Assembly (NCBI GenBank): GCA_026770585.1
Contig: MU646677.1
Span: 130,115-141,241, forward strand
Length of the DNA: 11,127 nt
Direction: 5' to 3'
Source: Baffinella frigidus
Lineage: Eukaryota; Cryptophyceae; Cryptomonadales; Baffinellaceae
In this document: piece by piece, positions 6,101 to 11,127 of the stretch
Layout: each line of letters opens with the position of its first letter
Numbering within the stretch: the first letter of the stretch is position 1
Translations under genes and position numbers: made by a program
Notes under the pieces: generated by a model
The model's database searches: none
What the model saw: the letters and a program-made list of their open reading frames with translations, nothing else
What the model was told of the DNA's origin: nothing

Positions 6101-6150
6101 AAGGCCACCCAGTGGACTGCGAATCTTTCATTTCACCCAGAATCTGGGTG

Positions 6151-6322
6151 CCCGCACGAGGCTACCCAGGCGAACAGAATAAAAGGGACTTTTAAAGTTT
6201 TGTGGGGAAATGATCACGTTTCCGCCCGCTGAGCGGTCGGTCGGTTACCTTATCCGTGATCATTTCCCCACAAAACTTTAAAAGTCCCTTTTATTCTGTT
6301 CGCCTGGGTAGCCTCATGTGGG
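6151..6322. mobile_element. Long perfect foldback, 61-bp arms
   Basis: Arms at 6158-6218 and 6255-6315 are perfectly complementary over 61 bp, and continue outward to 6151 and 6322 with two mismatches. The 36-bp spacer contains GCCCGCTGAGC-type sequence. No target duplication or coding sequence is present. Transcription would yield a 61-bp dsRNA stem. The lack of any arm divergence implies recent origin or ongoing arm-to-arm gene conversion. Confidence 0.95.
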
Positions 6323-6358
6323 TAACGTGACCAAGTTTGTACACGGAAAGGCCTTTCA

Positions 6359-6483
6359 GTCAACTTCCGCAGGGCAAGTTGACTTTTGCAAAGAAACTGG
6401 CGCGCATGACCTGACACGCATGACCTCTCGCCTCCTTCCCGGCGGAGATTTAGTTGTCTAAAGTAGATTCTGTTGACTAAATC
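6359..6483. repeat. Two short inverted repeats with GTCAAC motif
   Basis: GTCAACTT (6359-6366) faces AAGTTGAC (6376-6383) across CCGCAGGGC. GATTTAGT (about 6448-6455) faces ACTAAATC (6476-6483). Both stems end in the motif dispersed through 1-6.5 kb. The rest of 6384-6588 shows nothing else. Confidence 0.6.
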
Positions 6484-6588
6484 TGCCCCAGGGAAAGAGA
6501 GAGACCGTCTCAGCAGAAATCCAGTACAAAAGGGCGAATAGAAAGCCTTGAGTACACGCCATGATAAAACGCAGGCAGCGCTAGGATA

Positions 6589-6654
6589 CGGACTTACACT
6601 CAACAAATCGTCCGCAGGGAAGGAGACAGTGGAGACAGAGGACCTGGAGAAAGT
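6589..6654 (+). repeat. Direct repeat, right copy
   Basis: This is the second copy of the 5986-6044 repeat (CAACAAATCGTCCGCAGGGA inside) and carries 7 extra bases near AGTGGAGACAGAG. It begins directly after CTAGGATAC, a 9-mer also found at the right junction of element C (5846-5854). Confidence 0.75.
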
Positions 6655-6691
6655 GCTCCCGCAGCTCCTCCTCGACTTCTGAGGCCCCGAG

Positions 6692-6801
6692 ACTTCTCAC
6701 TTCTCACTTCTCACGCACCTAGAAATCTGACTTATTAGGCCCTTATATTCGCACTTTTTAAGCCCCTAGAATTCTCATTTCTTAAGCCCTTAGAATTCCC
6801 A
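6692..6801 (+). repeat. Short tandem repeats (ACTTCTC and a 24-bp unit)
   Basis: ACTTCTC occurs three times in tandem near 6692-6713. A 24-bp unit, TAAGCCCCTAGAATTCTCA-like, is repeated at 6759 and 6783. A related CCCCTAGAATTCTGA stands at 7160-7174, just beyond the next foldback. No gene. Confidence 0.7.
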
Positions 6802-6928
6802 GTTCCAACTTAGCAGGCACCGGTGACTTGAGAAATCGGTCCGAAGTTGATTCTCACACAGGAAACACGCCACAAGTCTGCAAATTTCGCCCGGAAATCC
6901 TGGCGAAAAGGGCAACGGCGGCTGCTAG

Positions 6929-7145
6929 AGCGTTTGCGGTAATTGTTGTCCGTTTTGGACGTACGGTTTCCCGGTTTTCCGGTTTTGAAAAGGGACTTAT
7001 AGGACGTGACAATGATTTTAAACGGTACCAAGAGGCGCAATTCTGGTACTGTTTAAAATCCTTGTCACGTCCTATAAGTCCCTTTTCAAAACCGGAAAAC
7101 CGGGAAACCGTACGTCCAAAATGGACAACAATTACCGCAAACGCT
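6929..7145. mobile_element. Foldback with equal 102-bp arms
   Basis: Arms at 6929-7030 and 7044-7145 are both 102 bp and differ at only three positions, around a 13-bp spacer (AGAGGCGCAATTC). Two of the three differences would still pair as G-U in RNA. The open frames over it are mirror images of each other and are not genes. No target duplication is visible. It could be a source of double-stranded or small RNA if transcribed; that is inference. Confidence 0.95.
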
Positions 7146-7248
7146 TTAAGTGGTTTCGCCCCTAGAATTCTGACGCCACGGGAGAGCCCCTCCGTCTGAC
7201 TTGTTCACGAGCGTGTAGTTTGTGTGAGGCACCCCGCTTGGTCCTGCG

Positions 7249-7564
7249 TGTACATAGCTCTACCCCTCATCCTACAGTAGGGCTATGCCTGAGACCCTAC
7301 GGTGGTCCTTGGGGGGGCGGGGCGGTTTCTTATGGGCGAGGTACCCCTGTATGTCCTGTTCCACAGAACTGTCCCACCCCTCATCAGGGTAGAACAGTCT
7401 ACTCCGCATCAGGGTGGTACAGGACATACAGGGGTACCTCGCTCATAAGAAACCGCCCCACCCCCCCAAGGACCACCGAAGGGTCCTAGGCATAGCCCTA
7501 CTGTAGGGTCCTAGGGGGGGGCGCTTTCTTGTGGGGGAGGTGCCCCTGTACATAGCTCCACCCC
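7249..7564. mobile_element. Composite foldback: 89-bp arms plus a complete ~123-bp unit
   Basis: Arms at 7271-7359 and 7419-7507 are equal-length inverted copies with few mismatches, around a spacer that itself folds. The right arm is also the left part of a complete member (about 7429-7549) of a foldback family: outer stem ACAGGGGTACCTCGCTCATA, then CCTAGGACC-type and GTAGGG/CCCTAC inner stems. TGTACATAGCTC(T/C)ACCCC occurs as a direct repeat at both edges (7249-7266 and 7547-7564). CCGTGTTGGTA at about 7589 recurs at about 9424 and 9528. Confidence 0.85.
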
Positions 7565-7678
7565 GTATTGGGGTGGTACAGTCTGCGGCCGTGTTGGTAC
7601 ATGTACATTAAAAGAAAACTTGTGTCACTCTCTGTGGTCCTCTGTCGGCAACCGGGAAACTCTGTCTCCACTGTTGTT

Positions 7679-7727
7679 CATGTACCTACAGGAGTACCTC
7701 GCCCATAAGAAACTGCCCCCCCCCTAG
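7679..7727. mobile_element. Half copy of the ~123-bp foldback family
   Basis: CTACAGGAGTACCTCGCCCA followed by TAAGAAACTGCC, a poly-C run and CTAGG reproduces only the left half of the family. The right half is missing, so the copy is truncated. Confidence 0.75.
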
Positions 7728-7774
7728 GCCCCCCAAAACAAGGAGCAAACACCCCAAGAGAACCACTCTCTATC

Positions 7775-8120
7775 CCCTCTTCACGAGCCTCTGCACTGGA
7801 GAGCTAAATGCGATCCGATTGCAAAAAATGTTTTCTATGCGGATCCTTTCTACGGAAGGGCGTGTCGTTGGGCCATGTTGGGAGAAATTAAAACCTAAAG
7901 GAGCTAAAGGTGCCCTCTTCACGAGCCTCTGCACTGGAGAGCTAAACGCGATCCGAAAGCAAAAATGCTTTTCCTGCGGATCCTTTTTACGGAAGGGCGT
8001 GTCGTTGGGCCATGTTGGGCGAAATTCAAACCTAAAGGACCTAAAGGCCCGCCTATGTTTGGAGCTCGAAAAAACTCAAGGACCTAAAGCAAAGGACCAA
8101 AAAGTACTGGTGTTTGACTG
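7775..8120 (+). repeat. Tandem 138-bp repeat, two full units and a partial
   Basis: CCCTCTTCACGAGCCTCTGC starts at 7775 and 7913, giving a period of 138 bp. A partial unit resumes near 8050 (CTATGTTTGGAG, CAAGGACCTAAAG). Each unit holds a GATCCG...CGGATC stem around an A-rich loop with AAAGCA/TGCTTT, and ends in ACCTAAAGG(A)CCTAAAG. Unit 2 reads SFLRKGVSLG in one frame, but unit 1 has a TAA in the equivalent place, so coding is unlikely. Confidence 0.9.
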
Positions 8121-8299
8121 ATTTCACCTCACATCCACTCACAATCCCTTTCACCTGGTTGTGTATCCGTGGTTGGAGCTTTTATACTTGATCCACGGGA
8201 TACCACGAGCCTCATAAAGGCTGACTTGGGCTCGGTGTGTGTGCAAGCGTGTTCCCACTTGGGGACTCCTCGAAGACCCCCCAAAAGTCACCCTTTGTC

Positions 8300-8441
8300 C
8301 CCTCTTCATGAGCCTCTGCACTGGAAAGTTAAACGTCAGAAAGCAAAAATGCTTTCTCTGCAGTCCTTTCTACGGAAAGGCGTGTCGTTGGGCTATGTTT
8401 GGAGAAATGTAAACCTCAAGGACCTAAAGCACCGGTGCTTT
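8300..8441 (+). repeat. Third, dispersed copy of the 138-bp repeat
   Basis: This copy is homologous to the tandem units at 7775-8050, with scattered substitutions. It ends in a perfect 16-bp palindrome, AAAGCACCGGTGCTTT (8426-8441). Sequence 8121-8299 between the copies holds no gene I can support. Confidence 0.85.
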
Positions 8442-8514
8442 TCTTGATGCTGGAGGATCAGTCAAGGAGAATGATGTGATCCAGATGTGATCCGAAAGGA
8501 AGCAGGCGCCTCAA

Positions 8515-8565
8515 GGGGACACCGAAACTGGTTCTTTAAAAAGGCCAACCAGTTCCGGTGTCCCC
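8515..8565. repeat. 19-bp inverted repeat
   Basis: GGGGACACCGAAACTGGTT (8515-8533) and its complement at 8547-8565 differ at one position, with a 13-bp spacer. GATGTGATCC occurs twice just upstream (8473-8492). The following stretch to 8830 shows no gene; open frames on the two strands are mirror images. Confidence 0.85.
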
Positions 8566-8828
8566 CGTTTGAACCGAAGAACCTAAAGGACCCAACGGAC
8601 CCTCCTCCAACTTGTCCTTCCTTCCAATGTGTACAGCCGTACAGAGAGGGGCGCTGGGCGTCAGCTTTCACTAGTAGGGGAAATTGGCTATCGAAGATTG
8701 TGGCAACTTTTCTGAGCACATGAACTTTTCCCATCAAGCGCTGGGGGCTCGCTTTCCCCCCGTTGGTCCTAATGGATCAGACACTAGTTCCCATACTTAC
8801 CCTCCGGGGGTGAGAGGTGTGACAAGTT

Positions 8829-8835
<7 letters not shown>

Positions 8836-8863
<28 letters not shown>
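8836..8863. repeat. (GA)n microsatellite
   Basis: An uninterrupted AG dinucleotide run of about 28 bp. Confidence 0.97.
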
Positions 8864-8866
<3 letters not shown>

Positions 8867-8927
8867 CGCCCACATAGTTCGCCAAATGGCAACCCCCCCT
8901 AGCGTGAAGCGGTCATTTCGCTTCCCC

Positions 8928-8965
8928 CCCTTTTCCACAGAAGGGCGTTTCATTGGGCTATCCAC
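8928..8965 (+). repeat. Degraded fragment of the 138-bp repeat
   Basis: CAGAAGGGCGTTTCATTGGG followed by CTATCCACAC resembles the middle of the unit (ACGGAAGGGCGTGTCGTTGG). It is flanked by unrelated sequence. Confidence 0.5.
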
Positions 8966-9025
8966 ACTGCGGGCTACGAAGGGATTTTCAGCCAAAATCA
9001 GGCTACCTTTCCGTTAACCTATTCG

Positions 9026-9095
9026 TAGAACCCCCGCCTACGTCCCTACGGATTGCATACCGTACATGTAGGGTTCTAGGTCGATAAGACCTAGA
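9026..9095. repeat. Nested short hairpins
   Basis: TAGAACCC (9026-9033) faces GGGTTCTA (9071-9078). A competing stem, TCTAGGTC, loop GATAA, GACCTAGA (9075-9095), uses part of the same sequence, so two alternative folds are possible. Confidence 0.65.
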
Positions 9096-9127
9096 ATGAG
9101 TTATTCGAAACCCCCTCGAAGTCCGCT

Positions 9128-9205
9128 GTGGGTTGGGCGAAATCAAAACCTAAAGGACCTAAAGAACCTGTGGGCCCATACATAAAAGGACCTAAAAGAT
9201 CCATT
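9128..9205 (+). repeat. Tail fragment of the 138-bp repeat
   Basis: GTTGGGCGAAATCAAAACCT followed by AAAGGACCTAAAG matches the end of the 138-bp unit, and AAAGGACCTAAAAG is then repeated about 40 bp later. Confidence 0.7.
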
Positions 9206-9248
9206 CCGTGTCCTCATGCCTCCTCCCTCGTGACTCGCGCTGGAACAT

Positions 9249-9382
9249 GAACCCTCTCTACAGGGGTACTTCGCTCATAAGAAACTGCCCCCCCCCCTAG
9301 GACCACCGTAGGGCCCTAGGCATAGTCCTACTGTAGGGTCCTAGGGGGAGGCTGTTTCATAGCGAGGTACCCCTGTAGGGTT
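9249..9382. mobile_element. Complete copy of the ~123-bp foldback family
   Basis: GAACCCTCTCTACAGGGGTA at the left faces TACCCCTGTAGGGTTC at the right. Inside are CGCTCATAAGAAACTGCC, a poly-C run, CTAGGACCACCGTAGGGCCC, CATAGTCCTACTGTAGGGTC and CTAGGGGGAGG. The CCTAGGACC/GGTCCTAGG and GTAGGG/CCTAC segments pair, so the whole folds into a single long hairpin. Confidence 0.85.
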
Positions 9383-9540
9383 CTGCTCAGACACAGCCTC
9401 GGGGGAGGGGGCATACATGGCGTCCGTGTTGGTAGAAATAAAGGTCTCGCTTTGGTACTCGAGGTTCTACTCAGTCTCAGCCTGAGGCTTTGCACCCACC
9501 CACGGTGGGTGCAAAGATGGCGTCAGGCCGTGTTGGTATC
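9378..9540 (+). repeat. Diverged ~80-bp direct repeat with a 13-bp hairpin
   Basis: GGTTCT(G/A)CTCAG, CAGCCT, ATGGCGTC and CCGTGTTGGTA appear in the same order twice, starting about 9379 and 9464. The second copy contains a perfect hairpin, CTTTGCACCCACC, loop CAC (9488-9516), inside outer arms GCCTGA/TCAGGC (9480-9528). Confidence 0.75.
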
Positions 9541-9569
9541 AACATTGGTCTTGCAGTACATAAGTATCG

Positions 9570-9663
9570 CTTAAGTGACCATAGGGTGAATATTCGCCCT
9601 AACTCGCCCTAGGCAGGTCCTAGGGCCCTACGGTAGGGCGTATGCGCCTACTGGTCACTTAAG
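9570..9663. mobile_element. CTTAAGTGRCCA-ended foldback, copy 1
   Basis: Perfect 12-bp ends CTTAAGTGACCA and its complement (9570-9581 and 9652-9663) enclose a series of palindromes: a 20-bp near-palindrome centred on GAATATTC (about 9582-9601), a CCTAGG pair, and GCCCTAC/GTAGGGC. The related element at 10128-10235 shares the terminal motif but not the interior. Confidence 0.8.
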
Positions 9664-9774
9664 GGACAGACGCATTTTGTGTTCGCGTTCGACTCTGTAG
9701 TAGCTCGCGTAGATCTCATATGAAAAATTAATTGATTCGAAACCACGTTTTTTCTATGTAGGGATGGGATTTGA

Positions 9775-9893
9775 GTAAAGCTTCGCTCGTAAGAAACGCC
9801 CACCCCCTCGGACCACCATATGGTCCCAGGCAAAGGCCTACTGTAGGGTCCTATGGGGAGACGCTTTCTTAAGAACGAGGTATCCCTTTACAT
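9775..9893. mobile_element. Diverged copy of the ~123-bp foldback family
   Basis: GCTTCGCTCGTAAGAAACGC, CGGACCACCATATGGTCCCA, GGCCTACTGTAGGGTCCTAT and ACGAGGTATCCC follow the family order, with many substitutions and a lost outer stem. It is probably an older copy. Nothing is seen in 9894-10127 except a GTTGAC motif at 10006 and a small GAGCC/GGCTC stem near 10110. Confidence 0.75.
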
Positions 9894-10127
9894 GTCCTTT
9901 CAAAAGGATTGGTGGGCCTAGCACTGAAATTACATGTGGCTCTGGGCAGTACGCTCAACGCCCGTGGAGTCGCTTTACTTCTCAAACGGTTTCACTCTGG
10001 GCCTAGTTGACTAATTATGTAGTCCTCACGGAGGCGCAGAGGGGCGGGTCGAGGCGCAGAATACATGTACTAATAGGGCTCACCCCAAATACAGTCGTTC
10101 TAAAGGCCCGAGCCGGGCTCATCCTAT

Positions 10128-10235
10128 CCCTTAAGTGGCCAGTAGCCTCTTACGCTCCTACATAGGTAGGGGCTTACCACCTCCCTGGGGTCAAATATGA
10201 CCCCGTGGCCACTTAAGGGCATGGCCACTTAAGGG
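10128..10235. mobile_element. CTTAAGTGRCCA-ended foldback, copy 2 with doubled right end
   Basis: CCCTTAAGTGGCCA (10128-10141) faces two successive copies of its complement, TGGCCACTTAAGGG, at 10206-10219 and 10222-10235. The interior holds GGGGTCA/TGACCCC with loop AATA (10187-10204) and a CCTACATAGGTAGG stem. The doubled right end is unusual. Confidence 0.8.
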
Positions 10236-10298
10236 AGACTAGGTCCTGACACAGAGGGGCGCGTCTCAGAGCCTGCCTCGGCGGACCCCCCTAGGACC

Positions 10299-10421
10299 CT
10301 ACAGAGGTACCTCGCTCATCAGAAATCGCCCCCCCCCCTAGGGCCACCATGGGGACCTAGGCAAAGGCCTACTGTAGGGTCCTAGGGGGAGGCGCTTTCT
10401 TCCAGCGAGGTACCCCTGTAG
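10299..10421. mobile_element. Complete copy of the ~123-bp foldback family
   Basis: CTACAGAGGTACCTCGCTCA at the left faces GCGAGGTACCCCTGTAG at the right. CCTAGGGCCACC, ACCTAGGCAAAGGCCTACTG and TAGGGTCCTAGGGGGAGGCG follow in family order. The best-paired segments are the outer ~20 bp and the inner CCTAG/CTAGG stems. Confidence 0.85.
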
Positions 10422-10597
10422 AGCCTGCGGATCTCAACACGTCCCCCTAGGACCCTACAGCAGGCCCCACAGCAGGCCTTTCTATGGCCCTACGGAGGTG
10501 ACCCTGCAGATGCGCAAAGGGGCGCATCTCTTAGAGCTTGCGGGCCTCAGCGGCGCGCGCGTGTCCCTCGAGACCTGTTTTCGTTCGCACCTCTCCC

Positions 10598-10647
10598 GTC
10601 AGCAATCTCGTCAGCACGTCAGCAGGTCGGCACGTCCGTCAGCAGGT
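10598..10647 (+). repeat. GTCAGCA repeats flanking the minisatellite
   Basis: GTCAGCA occurs at 10598, 10610, 10618 and 10638, and again on the far side of the minisatellite at 10928 and 10937. Sequence 10422-10597 has CAGCAGGCC twice and GACCCTACAG-like fragments of the foldback family, but no gene. Confidence 0.75.
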
Positions 10648-10899
10648 GTGTCTAGGAAGGGTGGGCGTGTGTCTGTGAAGGATGAAAGTGTGCATGTGAA
10701 GGATGCGAGTGTGTTTGGGAAGGATGTGAATGTGTCTAGGAATGCGGCGAGTGTGTCTCGGATGGAGGAGAGTGTGTCTAGGAATGGTGAGAGTGCGTCT
10801 AGGAACGAGGAGAGTGTGTATGTGAAGGATGAAAGTGTGTCTAGTAAGGATGGGAATGTGCCTTGGAATGAGGAGAGTGTGTCTAAGAAGGATGAGAGT
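10648..10899 (+). repeat. 21-bp minisatellite, 12 units
   Basis: Twelve successive 21-bp units with consensus GTGTCTAGGAAGGATGAGAGT fill 252 bp, followed by a partial unit. The period is a multiple of three, so frames on both strands stay open; the plus frame (10498-10989) reads as Val-Ser-x-Lys-Asp-Glu-Ser heptads. Differences between units fall on all codon positions and mostly change the residue. That favours non-coding minisatellite over a repeat protein, but a heptad protein is not excluded. Confidence 0.9.
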
Positions 10900-10969
10900 G
10901 TGCACGACACACTTATCAGGCCAGGACGTCAGCATTGTCAGCAACCGCCGCCTCGTTCGCAGCTCCATA

Positions 10970-11127
10970 GGGTGCAGGGTGTAGGGTGAAGGGTGTGAGG
11001 TGTAGGGTGTAGCGTGTAGGGTGTAGGGTGTATGGGTGTAGGGTGTAGGGTGGGTGTAGGGTGTGAGGTGTAGGGAGTAGGGAGTAGGGTGTAGGGTGCA
11101 GGGTGCAGGGTGTGAGGGAGTAGGGTG
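10970..11127 (+). repeat. GTGTAGG heptamer array at the right edge
   Basis: Variants of GTGTAGG (GTGCAGG, GTGAGGT, GAGTAGG) run to the window edge. They resemble a drifted telomere-type heptamer (TTTAGGG to GTGTAGG), G-rich on plus. The array is cut by the window boundary. Confidence 0.9.

Noticed and set aside
5986-6654. LTR retrotransposon
   Set aside because: The direct repeats are only about 60 bp, lack TG...CA ends, and enclose no gag/pol coding sequence, primer-binding site or polypurine tract.
7220-7489. Plus-strand 89-residue open frame
   Set aside because: It lies wholly inside the inverted 89-bp arms of the foldback, so its peptide is a by-product of repeat sequence.
10498-10989. 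163-residue heptad-repeat protein
   Set aside because: The frame is open because the repeat period is 21 bp; all frames on both strands are open, and substitutions show no third-position preference.

Overview
The window looks like nuclear DNA from a eukaryote, most likely a microbial alga or protist. It has tracts of plant/alga-type telomere heptamer (TTTAGGG and decayed variants) on both strands, GT-AG introns in the one recognisable gene, abundant microsatellites and minisatellites, and no bacterial operon, Shine-Dalgarno or rRNA/tRNA signal. I cannot name the genus. Coding density is very low: only about 0.5 kb of roughly 11 kb reads as convincing protein-coding sequence, and most long open frames are frames left open by low-complexity or repeated DNA.

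Layout. 1-700: a duplicated 52-bp hairpin unit, G-rich telomere-like DNA and a GA/GT microsatellite. 786-2064: four small inverted-repeat (foldback) elements. 2082-2510: a long degenerate TTTAGGG tract. 3177-4064: the gene island, a divergent pair of small genes. On the minus strand is a 54-residue one-pass membrane protein of unknown function. On the plus strand, about 260 bp away across a GC-rich shared promoter region, is a three-exon gene whose first 46 residues match the histone-fold protein CENP-X/MHF2. 4343-7145: more foldback elements, including one with a 5-bp target-site duplication (5684-5854), one with perfect 61-bp arms (6158-6315) and one with 102-bp arms (6929-7145), plus a CCCTAAA tract back to back with a G-rich tract. 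7249-10421: at least five copies of a ~123-bp foldback family that would fold into one long hairpin, interleaved with a 138-bp direct-repeat family and a second foldback family with CTTAAGTGRCCA ends. 10648-11127: a 21-bp minisatellite and a GTGTAGG heptamer array at the right edge.

The most unusual pattern is structural. Four foldbacks (786-945, 4343-4514, 5041-5247, 5689-5849) share an architecture but not a sequence: short terminal inverted repeats, a tight hairpin or perfect palindrome next to the right terminus, and extra DNA (about 35-120 nt) only in the left arm. In one the extra DNA is bounded by a 7-bp near-duplication. A second pattern is three foldbacks that share a 62-63 bp palindromic core but have unrelated outer arms. 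These look like non-autonomous transposable elements (MITE/foldback class) or products of template-switching. No transposase is encoded here, so mobility is inferred. The two genes need not work together; the divergent arrangement only suggests possible co-expression.
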